NCBI RefSeq assembly: GCF_900110655.1
Contig: NZ_FOEQ01000001.1
Location: 124,001 to 188,000 of the forward strand
Reading direction: 5' to 3'
DNA from: Pseudomonas soli
GTDB taxonomy: Bacteria; Pseudomonadota; Gammaproteobacteria; Pseudomonadales; Pseudomonadaceae
Length of the DNA: 64,000 bases
Positions 44,198 through 54,379 of the stretch are shown here, one piece after another. Numbering within the stretch: position 1 is the stretch's first letter; each line of letters begins with the position of its first letter. The notes below the pieces were generated by a model that was not told the DNA's origin, ran no database searches, and saw only the letters and a program-made list of their open reading frames with translations. Made by a program: the position numbers and the translations under genes.

Positions 44198-44746
44198 CTA
44201 TATCGCCTGGGTGGGCCGGTCGATCCGGTAGAGCACGTGGGGTCGCAACGGATTGCCTTCAGGCACCGTCACGTCGAGGAAGTCCTCCTGCGGATCCGAA
44301 CGCATGCCCAGCCTCTGCATCAATGCCCTGGAGGGTGTGTTGATGCTCGAGGTGTAACCGATGACCTGAAGCAACCCAAGGGTCGACCACGCGTAGGCCA
44401 GGCACGCGCTGGCCGCCTCGAATGCGTAGCCCTTGCGCCAGTGTTCACGCCCGAGGATCCAGCCGATTTCGACATGCGGGCCGCCCGGTATCTCGTCCCC
44501 GGTCGAGGACAAGCCAAGCCCGCCGATAAACGCGCCATCCTCCTTGCGCTCGACCGCGACAAAGCCGAAACCGTGCGTTTGCAGGTGCCGATCGCACTCG
44601 GCAAGCATCGTGCAGGTTTCAGCGGGCGTCAGTATTGCCGGGTAGTAGTAGCGCCTGACTTCGGGGTCGGCGTTGACGAGGGCAAAGGCTTCGATGTCCC
44701 GCTCTGCCCAAGGGCGCAGGACAAGACGAGGAGTCTCGATGAACAT
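44198..44746 (-). CDS. GNAT acetyltransferase, RimJ/RimL-like
   Basis: The 182-residue protein starts MFIETPRLVLRPWAERDIEAFALVNADPEV, the hallmark of the RimJ/RimL N-acetyltransferase group. The acetyl-CoA block is GREHWRKGYAFEAASACLAYAW (near 97-118). VIGYTSSINTPSRALMQRLGM follows, the Asn/Ser-rich strand typical of the group. These enzymes acetylate protein N-termini or small amines; the substrate is not shown. The ATG at 44746 opens at the conserved N-terminus; a 44-residue upstream extension is rejected as unlike the family. Confidence 0.85.
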   Translation of the reverse strand: MFIETPRLVLRPWAERDIEAFALVNADPEVRRYYYPAILTPAETCTMLAECDRHLQTHGFGFVAVERKEDGAFIGGLGLSSTGDEIPGGPHVEIGWILGREHWRKGYAFEAASACLAYAWSTLGLLQVIGYTSSINTPSRALMQRLGMRSDPQEDFLDVTVPEGNPLRPHVLYRIDRPTQAI

Positions 44747-44888
44747 GGGTAAGGCGCAGCTCCCTTCTACCAGACATGACCGACATCGCCTTGCGATGCC
44801 AGTGAGGCATGGGAATCTAGCACATGCGCATGACCGCGGAACTCCGGCCCTCAATCGACCGGAGCCCGGACAGGTCAATCAATCGCGA

Positions 44889-45266
44889 TCAAGGTTTGCC
44901 GAACACATAGAAGCTCAGGTTGGCCGAGCTCTTGCCCGCGGCGAACAAACCGCGCAGATTGTTCATCGAAACGCTGCGAATGTTGAAGGTCTCCTGGGTG
45001 GAGTAGCTGTCATCGATGCTGACGTACTGCAGGTTCTTGTCACTGCCACCGGAATAGTCCAGGCGAACCATGAAGGTGCCCGCGCCGACAGTGGTCCTGA
45101 GGATGAAGGATTTGTACTGCTGGATCTGCGCTTCGACGAAGTTAGCGCCGGCCCGCTCACCTTCCTTGCCCTTAACATCGCAACGACCGCTGCTCAGGTA
45201 GGTATAGCCTGGGGGTACCTGGACATCGGCGGCCAGTTCCTCTTTGAAAGCCTGTTGCTGTGTCAT
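44889..45266 (-). CDS. Uncharacterised 125-residue protein
   Basis: I do not recognise a family. The protein is soluble, without signal peptide, rich in Ser, Tyr and Gly, and probably all-beta (FILRTTVGAGTFMVRLDYSGG, NLQYVSIDDSYSTQETFNI, SANLSFYVFGKP). A single Cys is in SSGRCDVKGK. AAGGAGCATGAGTC lies before the ATG, a strong site, which supports a real gene. It stands alone between the RimJ-like gene and a small membrane protein gene on the same strand. Confidence 0.7.
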   Translation of the reverse strand: MTQQQAFKEELAADVQVPPGYTYLSSGRCDVKGKEGERAGANFVEAQIQQYKSFILRTTVGAGTFMVRLDYSGGSDKNLQYVSIDDSYSTQETFNIRSVSMNNLRGLFAAGKSSANLSFYVFGKP

Positions 45267-45493
45267 GACTCATGCTCCTTATGAGTAAGATTTACGTACA
45301 GCACTGGTGAGTCTACAAGCGCCCGGCAAGTCGGCGCTGCTGGCGGACAAGCGGAGCACGCGAACGAGCACGCAAACAAAAATAGCCCCCCGAACGAATG
45401 CAATCCTCACAGATGCCCGATCTCCCGCCCAGACGAATTCCCGAGCACTCTGTGCCCGGCCCCGATTCTGGGGACGTGTCCCCAAGCGTGGGA

Positions 45494-45592
45494 TCAGGCA
45501 CTGGCCTGTAAGAATACGAAAACCGCCACCACATCCAAGGCCAGCACGGCGGCCACCACGAAGCTCATGAAATAGAGGTCATCCTGGAACAT
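45494..45592 (-). CDS. 32-residue single-span membrane protein
   Basis: From ATG 45592 the minus strand codes MFQDDLYFMSFVVAAVLAL... ending FLQASA. Nearly the whole chain after six polar residues is one hydrophobic helix. GGGAG stands 7 bp before the ATG. Size, single span and good ribosome site are those of a small inner-membrane protein, but no relative is recognised. Confidence 0.5.
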   Translation of the reverse strand: MFQDDLYFMSFVVAAVLALDVVAVFVFLQASA

Positions 45593-45950
45593 GTCTGCAC
45601 TCCCGCCTGGTGGGTTTGCTTGACTCAAGCAACTCCCATTCCAGCCTGCCCGCTTCAAGACCATGTCCATTGGTCAGACGTGGAGGGTCTATCGCGCAAA
45701 AAGGCGCTTACTGATCACTTACTCCGGCTCTACGCAAGGATGCCAATCGAGGTGTGCCCCGATGAGACGCATCCAGAAAATCGTCCAGCAGCGCCGTCGG
45801 CAGTTGCATGTACACCTGCCGCCCAGCGAATTGAATGCGTCGAGTTGTGACGATGGATCCAGAATTGCGAAACCGGCACGGCCGCCGCAAAAGCGCCAAA
45901 CAATAAGTGATGCTAGGCTCCAGCGAACCTGGCCACCCAAGGTAGTGGAA
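45593..45950. other. Gene-poor left edge of the lower-GC island
   Basis: About 360 bases with only short open frames on both strands and none with a recognisable product or good ribosome site. Composition begins to change here from the GC-rich chromosome to the more mixed island. It may hold decayed gene fragments. Confidence 0.4.
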
Positions 45951-46157
45951 ATGAGCTTCGACTGGCACGCTGGACCTATCACCCGCACGACCCTGCTCGA
46001 CAAGAACTACCGTAATACGCAGAAGGTCCGGCAGTTCCTGCTCGGTGAATGCGGCGCGGCGTTCAAGTTCGATCGGACCTTCATGGCCTGGATCAAGAGC
46101 GGAGCACCCTCCACCATGGGGGATGTCGCGGATGAATGGATGCGTACGCGCAGTTGA
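45951..46157 (+). CDS. DUF6434-family small protein
   Basis: The 68-residue product (FDWHAGPITRTTLLDKNY, NTQKVRQFLLGECG, FKFDRTFMAWIKSG, TMGDVADEW) covers almost exactly the DUF6434 domain. In many relatives this domain follows an N-terminal SAP-like helix-extension-helix part, which is absent here; the upstream frame shows no trace of it. So it may be a stand-alone or trimmed copy. Function unknown; DNA binding is suggested for the family only by the SAP association. Confidence 0.7.
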   Translation: MSFDWHAGPITRTTLLDKNYRNTQKVRQFLLGECGAAFKFDRTFMAWIKSGAPSTMGDVADEWMRTRS

Positions 46158-46228
46158 CCGCCGGACGACTGTACTCCCCGGGGGATGTCTTTCAGACGAA
46201 AAAGGTCGCCCTGCGGTTTCAGTTTGGC

Positions 46229-47047
46229 TTAGTTTCTGTGCTCGGGCAGCGCCCCCATTGACTCCAGAACCTGCCTGCCTATCGCCTCTCTCTTGGGAGC
46301 ATCGGCCATCCTCTTCGGGGTATCGATGTTCAGGGCAAAGATTACAGGGCCGTCAGGGAACTCAACCCAGCCTACCCACCATCCGATCTGGCCTCCCAGC
46401 CCGGTTTTCGCCCGCATGATCCAGTCTCGACCGGCACCCACGATAAGGACATCCTTTGTCAGCAACTGATGTTCCAACTTGAACGGCAGTTGGTTTCGAT
46501 AAAGGCTTTCCAGGAAGTGGACTTGCTCCCGAGCCGAAACCTTGAGACCGCCATTGATCCAATAGTCGCGCTGTTTGACAGTAGGATCCGCATTGCCGTA
46601 GTGAATGAGGCTGAGATATCGCGCCGCTTCTCTCGAACCTATTTTTTCCGCAAATCCTCTATAAACCCAGACCGCTGAGTTTCTCATTGCCGATCTTAGA
46701 TTCTGATCAGCATTGTGGGTAGGAATCTCATTTACCGTTCCGTCCCACTTGAAAACCTGAAACTCGTCCGAAACGGCGCCGGCATCAAGCGCAAAGAGGG
46801 TGTGGGGAATCTTGAATGTCGAGGCCGGTGTGAACCTAACATCAGAGCGATCCGGGTTATAAACATAGGTTACAGCCCCTCGCCCCCGCATATCTTTCAC
46901 CACCATGGTTCCAACGGTGTCTTGCGCGTCGAAGAAATCTTTCCACTCTGGCTTTTCAACCAGGTCAGAGGAGGAAGCAGCGACTGCTGTCCCCATGCAG
47001 ATGGAGAGCAGTGCAATCCCAGCTAGAGCTCCCATACGATTCAACAT
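46229..47047 (-). CDS. OXA-2-like class D beta-lactamase
   Basis: The 272-residue periplasmic serine enzyme hydrolyses penicillins. Signal peptide to about residue 24. The Ser-x-x-Lys active site is S76-T-F-K79, followed by S124-A-V, Y150-G-N and K214-T-G, in the correct order and spacing. TPASTFKIPHTLFALDAGAV, DEFQVF and LRSAMRNSAVWVY are very close to OXA-2 as I remember it, much closer than to the chromosomal OXA-50 group of P. aeruginosa. GC content is below that of the flanks, a sign of transfer. No attC site is evident after the stop, so it is not obviously an integron cassette. Confidence 0.88.
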   Translation of the reverse strand: MLNRMGALAGIALLSICMGTAVAASSSDLVEKPEWKDFFDAQDTVGTMVVKDMRGRGAVTYVYNPDRSDVRFTPASTFKIPHTLFALDAGAVSDEFQVFKWDGTVNEIPTHNADQNLRSAMRNSAVWVYRGFAEKIGSREAARYLSLIHYGNADPTVKQRDYWINGGLKVSAREQVHFLESLYRNQLPFKLEHQLLTKDVLIVGAGRDWIMRAKTGLGGQIGWWVGWVEFPDGPVIFALNIDTPKRMADAPKREAIGRQVLESMGALPEHRN

Positions 47048-47282
47048 GCGGCTTCATTCCTCAAAACAGAAAATGAAACCACACAGCCATTGATTTATAA
47101 AGGTTTTTTAAAATATGGTCGCCCCGAGCTCCCTGAGTACCTTGTAAATCAGGCCACCTGTTCGGGCCTGATCGCAGGCCGACGCCAGCTCTCTATCCGT
47201 GTCGATAGACACACATCCAGCGACCGCTGCTACCTGATTTTCAATGCAGCATGAACACGGATCAAGGCTTGTAGCGCAGAGC
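47048..47282. other. Low-GC spacer with no clear gene
   Basis: A 235-base gap between two minus-strand island genes, AT-rich near 47085-47115, where the promoter of the beta-lactamase is expected. A plus-strand open stretch after 47105 has no start codon and no recognised product. Confidence 0.4.
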
Positions 47283-47942
47283 CTAGATGTAGTTGTCGTA
47301 TCTATTCAACAGAATGTTATCCATCTGACGGAGACTTAGAGGTCTTCCCAGATCGGCTTCGAACACATCCTTTGCGTTGAGATAGATGCGTACGTACTCA
47401 GGATAATTTTTCGCGGATCTGGAGGTGGTGAACGCAAATACCCATCCTTCCTCTTCCGCCACCCACTTCAGCGCAGTACGTGCTCGAGAATCCATCATTG
47501 GAAAGTGGTTAGGCCTGTGAAAGTGAAGGTACTTTGAAGCGAAGCTGCTGCAATCTCTCTGGGTGTAACCGGTAATCGCGCTGCAGAGGAAAGCGTGCGC
47601 CTTGTGTACTTCTGTGGAGGTCGAGCGCGAAATGGTACCGTCTTGAGGAAGAAAATCCAGCACCTCCTCCAAGCCTGACTTGGAAATAGCATCTGCCAAT
47701 CCATGGAAGAAGTCTGCAGACGACAAACGCTCGCCTTTGATGGTTCGACGTTCAGCGGAAGCTGCGAGGCTCCTGCCAATGATCAACGCCTTGGATGCAA
47801 TCTGGTCTCGGTCAGTGTTGCTGGGGTTATCGCTCACGAATTGATACAGCATACGATTTGCAGGGATGAAGATTCCGCACCCTTCGTGCGTGCCAACAAA
47901 GCTATCGGTCAAGTATTCCCTGGATCTTGTTACAGTCAGCAT
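47283..47942 (-). CDS. Orphan 219-residue protein in the island
   Basis: I do not recognise this gene. The start at 47942 is chosen for a perfect AAGGAG 6 bp upstream; an in-frame ATG at 47966 lacks one. The protein is soluble, mixed alpha/beta. A distinct central block (FASKYLHFHRPNHFPMMDSRA) has several aromatic and His residues and may be a functional site. It ends DNILLNRYDNYI. It is lower in GC than the chromosome and lies between the beta-lactamase and an integrase remnant, so it probably came with the island. A role in mobile-element competition is possible but nothing shows it. Confidence 0.65.
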   Translation of the reverse strand: MLTVTRSREYLTDSFVGTHEGCGIFIPANRMLYQFVSDNPSNTDRDQIASKALIIGRSLAASAERRTIKGERLSSADFFHGLADAISKSGLEEVLDFLPQDGTISRSTSTEVHKAHAFLCSAITGYTQRDCSSFASKYLHFHRPNHFPMMDSRARTALKWVAEEEGWVFAFTTSRSAKNYPEYVRIYLNAKDVFEADLGRPLSLRQMDNILLNRYDNYI

Positions 47943-48139
47943 GCGCGTCTCCTTGCGGGGAGTCATACGATACCGTACCTGCGTGATTGATCAATCCAAA
48001 CCCACTCGCTCAACCGCCAAAGGCTCCAGACCCTTGAGCTGGTCCAGCGCGGCGAAGCGCTCGGCATCCAGCCTGCAATCGCGGAACAGCTTGCCGCGCA
48101 CTGGTCCCGGCGCAGCCTCCTGGAGCGCACCGCAACGAT

Positions 48140-48618
48140 CCAGCGAATCATCGCAGACCACCCGCCTGCAGACCGGACGAAGACAAAGTATCACCGGGTG
48201 GTGTTGCTGATTGACCGAGCGCTCAACGCCTTGAGACAGGCGCGGTGCTTGGCCAACTTGAGGCGAATGGCTTCTAAGTCGGCCTACCCTTTATGCCCAT
48301 TTATGTTCCAGCCAAGCAAAGGTGGGCTGTGGATCAACGAGCCAAGTGTTACAATCCGCCGATTCAAATCAGCGCTCATGGCGCTGGATATCCGTGAGCG
48401 CCGGCAGTACGACACCCGCCACACCTACGCAACCCTGTGCCTGATGGCTGGGATGGACCTATGCGTTCATCGCGAACCAGCTCGGCCATGGCGTCGAGAT
48501 GTTGCCCTCTACCTACGCGAAATGGATCAGCTCCTCCTCGGACTGGAGGGAGCTGGAGAAGCTGCTGCCCCGAGTCGAACTGGCCCAAGATTGGCCCAAG
48601 ACTGATGACAGGGCCTAA
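48140..48618 (+). pseudogene. Frameshifted remnant of a phage-type tyrosine integrase
   Basis: Only the C-terminal catalytic part remains. The first frame gives RTKTKYHRVVLLIDRALNAL and, at about 48390-48455, RRQYDTRHTYATLCLMAGM with the R-H-x-x-R-like box. Near 48459 the frame shifts by one base and continues AFIANQLGHGVEML, STYAKWI and SSSDWRELEKLL to a stop at 48616. The catalytic Tyr is in STYAKW. The N-terminal domain is missing. It marks the right side of the island and ends 33 bp before ybiT. Confidence 0.8.
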
Positions 48619-48650
48619 ATACACCTCTGGAACCCCCGCAGGACAAGCAC

Positions 48651-50237
<1,587 letters not shown>

Positions 50238-50260
50238 TCCAGCTCTGAGTCATCTACATC

Positions 50261-50320
50261 GCGGGGCAAGCCCGCTCCTGCAATGCCTTCGCGGCATTCG
50301 CAGGAGCGGGCTTGCCCCGC
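50261..50320. repeat. Inverted REP-like pair after ybiT
   Basis: Two 21-base perfect inverted arms, GCGGGGCAAGCCCGCTCCTG(C) and its complement, lie around an 18-base loop. They can act as the ybiT terminator. Confidence 0.85.
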
Positions 50321-50408
50321 GCTGCGTTTAATTAGTTAGCCTGCTTTCTTTTCCCTCGCGCCGCAGCCATGATGGGCACAGCCCCACCGCCCGCCCGCGA
50401 ACGAGCCC

Positions 50409-51575
50409 ATGACAGCCCCTCACGCTTCCAGTGTCACCCTGCAGATCCTCTCGATCGTCTTCTACACCTTCATCGCCTTCCTCTGCATCGGCCTGCCGAT
50501 CGCGGTGCTGCCTGGCCATGTGCACGATCAACTGGGCTTCGGCGCGGTGATCGCCGGCCTGACCATCGGCCTGCAGTACCTGTCCACCCTGCTCAGCCGG
50601 CCTTTTGCAGGGCGGGTAGCGGACACCCTGGGCGGCAAGCGCGCCATCCGCTATGGCCTGTACGGCATCGCCGGTTGCGGCGTGCTGACCCTGCTTTCAG
50701 CCTGGACCCTCGCCCTGCCCTGGCTGAGCCTGGCGCTGCTGTTGGGCGGCCGACTGCTGCTGGGGATCGCCCAGGGGCTGATCGGCGTCGCGACCTTGAG
50801 CTGGGGGATCGGCCAGGTGGGGCCGGAACATACCGCCCGGGTCATTTCCTGGAACGGCATCGCCTCCTATGGCGCCATCGCGGTAGGAGCGCCGGCCGGC
50901 GTGCTGCTGGTGGAAAGCCTGAGCTTCGCCGTGCTCGGCCCGGCGCTGTTGCTGCTGGCGCTATCGGCCCTGCTGGTGCTGCGCACGCGCCCCGAGGTCG
51001 TGGTAGCCGGCGGGGAACGGTTGCCGTTCTGGTCGGCGTTCGGGCGGGTGGCGCCTTGCGGCCTGGGGCTGACCCTGGCATCGATCGGCTACGGCACCCT
51101 GACCACCTTCGTCACCCTGTACTATCTGGAGCGCGGCTGGGTCGGCGCAGCCTGGTGCTTGAGCGCCTTCGGCCTGTGCTTCATCCTGTCGCGGCTGCTG
51201 TTCGTCAACGCGGTCAACCGCTTCGGCGGCTACAACGTGGCCATCGCCTGCATGGCCACCGAGGTCCTGGGCTTGACCATGCTGTGGCTGGCGCCCTCGC
51301 CGCTGTGGGCGATGCTCGGCGCCGGGCTGACTGGCTTCGGCCTGTCGCTGGTGTACCCGGCCCTGGGAGTCGAGGCAATCCGCCAGGTACCCAGCAGCAG
51401 CCGTGGCGCCGGGCTGGGCGCCTACGCGGTGTTCTTCGACCTGGCGCTGGCCGTCGCCGGCCCGGTGATGGGCGCGGTGGCAGTACACCTGGGGTATGCC
51501 TCGATCTTCGCCGTCGCCGCCCTGCTCGCCCTGTCAGGGGTGGGCCTGACCCTGTTGCTGGCCCGCCGCGGCTGA
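50409..51575 (+). CDS. MFS transporter, YhhS/YfcJ-like
   Basis: The 388-residue inner-membrane protein has 12 hydrophobic helices. LQYLSTLLSRPFAGRVADTLGGKRAIRYG between helices 2 and 3 is the MFS A-motif, and a weaker copy (ILSRLLFVNAVNRFGGYN) lies between 8 and 9. The set of helices and the motif resemble the YhhS/YfcJ group of exporters. The substrate is unknown. It ends inside the opposite-strand hydrolase gene (42-base tail overlap). Confidence 0.85.
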   Translation: MTAPHASSVTLQILSIVFYTFIAFLCIGLPIAVLPGHVHDQLGFGAVIAGLTIGLQYLSTLLSRPFAGRVADTLGGKRAIRYGLYGIAGCGVLTLLSAWTLALPWLSLALLLGGRLLLGIAQGLIGVATLSWGIGQVGPEHTARVISWNGIASYGAIAVGAPAGVLLVESLSFAVLGPALLLLALSALLVLRTRPEVVVAGGERLPFWSAFGRVAPCGLGLTLASIGYGTLTTFVTLYYLERGWVGAAWCLSAFGLCFILSRLLFVNAVNRFGGYNVAIACMATEVLGLTMLWLAPSPLWAMLGAGLTGFGLSLVYPALGVEAIRQVPSSSRGAGLGAYAVFFDLALAVAGPVMGAVAVHLGYASIFAVAALLALSGVGLTLLLARRG

Positions 51576-52583
51576 ACGTTCGGCGGGCTCCGGTGCGCCC
51601 AGTGCCTGGCTGAAGAAGGCGGTAGTCTCGCTGCGCAGCGAGCGATGGATATGTCGACGGTCGACACCCTCGGCGTCCTTGCACAGTACCGGCATGCGCA
51701 GGTGTTGCTCGTCGTCGCAGGGGGCCATGAACACGAAGTGCCCGGCACCGGCCAGCAGGCGGTAGTCAGGTGTTACCGGCAGCTTGCGCGCCAGGGCATC
51801 AGCGTTGTGCTCCAGGGCCAGTAATTGGTCGTTGTCGCCGCTGTAGATCAGCGCCGGCACCTGCACACCGGCCAGGGCGTGGCGACCGAACATCAGGCTC
51901 AGCGGCGCCATCAGCATCACCGCGCCCACCCTGGCGTCGGCGCGGGGCGCCAGTTCACTGTGGTCGGCGATCAGCACGCCATGGGTCTTGCAGGCGTCGG
52001 CGTCACCTGGGCGTTGCTCGCAGTAGCGGCGCAGGCGTTCAAGGTCGGGCCGCGCGCCAGAAAGTATCAGCGCGGTCTCGCCACCGGCGGAATAGCCAAT
52101 CACCCCGACCTTGCCATCATTCAGGTACGGCGCGAGCAGTCTGTCGTTTCGCGCCGCTGTGATCGCGGCGCTGATCTGCAGCGGCCGGCCATAGAGGTTG
52201 CTGAGGGTGCCCAGGCGGCTATGGTCGCGGTTGTTGTCGCCGGGATGGACCACCGCCACCACCACGAAGCCCTGTCGGGCCAGGCCGTTGGCCAGGTCAT
52301 GCAGGGCCATCGGGCTGCCGGTGTTTCCATGGGAGATCACCAGCAGCGGGAACTGGCCCATGGCTACCGGTGCCTCTTCGGCGACACGGGTCTGGTAGCC
52401 CTCGATGCGTACCGGGCGCGCCTCGCCGCTGGAGGGGTAGAATGCCAGGGCATGCATGGGCTTTGCGTCCACCGGGTCGACCAGGGTCAGCCGGTGCAAT
52501 CCGGCCACCCACGGCGCTGCATCGGCGCGGGCCAACAGGCCGCCCAGCAGGAATAGCGCCATCAGCAGGCTGCTTCGCTTCAT
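51534..52583 (-). CDS. Secreted alpha/beta hydrolase, dienelactone hydrolase/PAF-acetylhydrolase-like
   Basis: The 349-residue protein has a signal peptide (SSLLMALFLLGGLLARADA). The oxyanion segment FPLLVISHGNTGSP near 78, the nucleophile elbow GVIGYSAGGETAL (Ser near 165), an Asp in ALIYSGDNDQLLALEHN (about 250) and the late His in AGAGHFVFMAP give a complete triad. Cysteines (YCEQRPGDADAC, MAPCDDEQ...PVLCKDAEG) suggest disulphides in the periplasm. The natural ester is unknown. Confidence 0.85.
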   Translation of the reverse strand: MKRSSLLMALFLLGGLLARADAAPWVAGLHRLTLVDPVDAKPMHALAFYPSSGEARPVRIEGYQTRVAEEAPVAMGQFPLLVISHGNTGSPMALHDLANGLARQGFVVVAVVHPGDNNRDHSRLGTLSNLYGRPLQISAAITAARNDRLLAPYLNDGKVGVIGYSAGGETALILSGARPDLERLRRYCEQRPGDADACKTHGVLIADHSELAPRADARVGAVMLMAPLSLMFGRHALAGVQVPALIYSGDNDQLLALEHNADALARKLPVTPDYRLLAGAGHFVFMAPCDDEQHLRMPVLCKDAEGVDRRHIHRSLRSETTAFFSQALGAPEPAERSAAAGQQQGQAHP

Positions 52584-52731
52584 CGCAGGGCGCTCCCAGG
52601 TTCAAGGCACTGCGCGGTACACGGGTATGGATGCCAGCATAGAACCCGGTGCGCTGGCGGCACATGAAAACTGGATGAAAAAAGCCGGCTGGCGCACGAG
52701 GCGACAGCCGGCTTTGAATCGGTGGCAACAA

Positions 52732-53343
52732 TCAGGCAGCGGCGAACAGCTCACCTGCGATCTGCGCCTGGGCGGCATCAATGGCCTTGGCGCGGTGCTC
52801 AGGGCCATAGGCCAGGCCGTGGGCGCGGACGATTTCCAGGTCGGTGATGCCGATGAAGCCGAGGAACACCTTGAGGAAGTCCTCATGGCCGACACCGGTC
52901 GGCTGGCCCTGGTGCAGGCCTCCGGCGGTGGACACCAGGATCACTTTCTTGTCACCGCACAGGCCTTGCGGGCCGGCTTCGGTGTAGCGGAAGGTCTGGC
53001 CGGCCACCGCCACGCGGTCGATCCAGGCCTTGAGCTGGGTCGGCACGGTGAAGTTGTACATCGGCGCACCGATCACCACCGCGTCGGCGGCGAGGAACTC
53101 TGCCAGTGTTTCCGCACTGAGCTTGGCTTCATGAGCCTGTGCGGCATCGCGCATTTCCTCGGGGGTGCCGGCGGCCACGAGGGTGGCGGCGGAGAAGTGG
53201 CTGATGGCATCGTTGGCCAAGTCACGGTAGACCACCTCGATGCTCGGGTCGGCGGCCTTCCAGGCCTCGACCACTTCGCGGCTCAGCTGGCGGGAGGCGG
53301 AATTGTCGCCCAGGATGCTCGAATCGATATGCAACAGTTTCAT
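52732..53343 (-). CDS. azoR: FMN-dependent NADH-azoreductase
   Basis: The 203-residue flavodoxin-fold enzyme reduces azo bonds and quinones. [20 protein letters not shown] at the N-terminus is the FMN phosphate loop; [19 protein letters not shown] near 95 and STAGGLH near 140 are the other FMN blocks. Start MKLLHID at 53343 gives the family length. It is divergent from a LysR regulator gene across 133 bp that holds a perfect palindrome. Confidence 0.93.
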   Translation of the reverse strand: MKLLHIDSSILGDNSASRQLSREVVEAWKAADPSIEVVYRDLANDAISHFSAATLVAAGTPEEMRDAAQAHEAKLSAETLAEFLAADAVVIGAPMYNFTVPTQLKAWIDRVAVAGQTFRYTEAGPQGLCGDKKVILVSTAGGLHQGQPTGVGHEDFLKVFLGFIGITDLEIVRAHGLAYGPEHRAKAIDAAQAQIAGELFAAA

Positions 53344-53444
53344 GGGACTCTCCTGTGAATGAAGACCGCGGCGGTGGGCGATCACGATGTAGAGAATCCT
53401 ATCGGCACATCGAATAGCTGATAAGTCGGCAAAAACGCGTTAGT

Positions 53445-53464
53445 TTGTTCCACTGATGGAACAA
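53445..53464. promoter_or_regulatory. Perfect palindrome between azoR and lysR, probable operator
   Basis: TTGTTCCACTGATGGAACAA is an 8-bp inverted repeat around CTGA, ending 12 bp before the regulator ATG. Its place close to the regulator's own start and about 100 bp from azoR fits a LysR recognition site that is autorepressed and activates the divergent gene. Confidence 0.65.
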
Positions 53465-53476
53465 TGAGACTATCAA

Positions 53477-54379
53477 ATGCAAGACCTCAACGATCTCTTC
53501 TACTTCGCCCGGGTGGTCGAAGCCGGTGGCTTCGCTGCTGCCGGGCGCCAGCTGGGCATTCCCAAGTCGCGCCTGTCGCGGCGCATCGCCGAGCTGGAAG
53601 AGCGTCTTGGCACGCGTCTGCTGCAGCGCACCACCCGGCAACTCAAGCTGACCGCCGTGGGCGAGCGTTACCTGAACCATTGCCAGGCCATGCTGCTGGA
53701 GGCGGAGATGGCCGATGAAGTGGTGGCCAGCATGTCCAGCGAGCCCCGCGGCCGGCTGCGCGTCTCGTGCCCCGTGGCCCTGGCCCATGCATTCCTGCCA
53801 GATATCATCAGCCGCTTCCTCGCCCAGTACCCCTTGGTGCAACTGGACATGGTGCTGCTCAACCGCCGGGTCGACCTGATCTCCGAAGGCATCGACGTGG
53901 CCCTGCGCGTGCGCGACCTGGGCGATGAGGACCCAGCCTTGGTCACCCGACGCCTGCGCCAGGCGCAGATGCAACTGGTGGCCGCACCAGGGTTTGCCGA
54001 CCATATCCGCGAGCCTGCACAACTGGCGACCCTGCCGGTGCTGGGCGCTGCCGAGGCTGACCGGCTGGTGCATTTTCGCCTGCATGGCCCCAACGGGCGG
54101 CAGGAGGAAGTCGCCCTGGAGCCGCGCCTGGCCATCGACGACTTCGTCGTGCGCAATGCCGCGGTACGCGCCGGCCTGGGCTTTACCGCCCTGCCGTCGA
54201 TGTTCTGCGAGGAGGAACTGGCCCGTGGCGAACTGGTGCGCCTGCTGCCAGACTGGTCGCTGCCTGGCGGCTACCTGCAGGCGGTCTATCCGCATCGGCG
54301 CGGCCTGCTTCCAGCAGTACGCGCATGGATCGATCACCTGGCAACCTCGTTCGAGGCCTGTGGAGAGCGTTATGTCTGA
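53477..54379 (+). CDS. LysR-family transcription regulator
   Basis: The 300-residue regulator. The N-terminal winged helix (LNDLFYFARVVEAGGFAAAGRQLGIPKSRLSRRIAELEERLGTRLLQRTTRQLKLT) is in the LTTR form, followed by a periplasmic-binding-like effector domain from about 90. Divergent from azoR, so it likely controls quinone or azo-compound reduction. The last 8 bases overlap the next gene. Confidence 0.92.
   Translation: MQDLNDLFYFARVVEAGGFAAAGRQLGIPKSRLSRRIAELEERLGTRLLQRTTRQLKLTAVGERYLNHCQAMLLEAEMADEVVASMSSEPRGRLRVSCPVALAHAFLPDIISRFLAQYPLVQLDMVLLNRRVDLISEGIDVALRVRDLGDEDPALVTRRLRQAQMQLVAAPGFADHIREPAQLATLPVLGAAEADRLVHFRLHGPNGRQEEVALEPRLAIDDFVVRNAAVRAGLGFTALPSMFCEEELARGELVRLLPDWSLPGGYLQAVYPHRRGLLPAVRAWIDHLATSFEACGERYV

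Noticed and set aside
45620..45850. 76-codon plus frame at the left edge of the island
   Set aside because: No ribosome site and no recognisable family. A minus-strand frame competes with it over the same bases.
46150..46260. Possible integron attC site after the OXA-2-like gene
   Set aside because: No convincing inverse-core/core pair is visible next to the stop codon and no intI gene is in the window.
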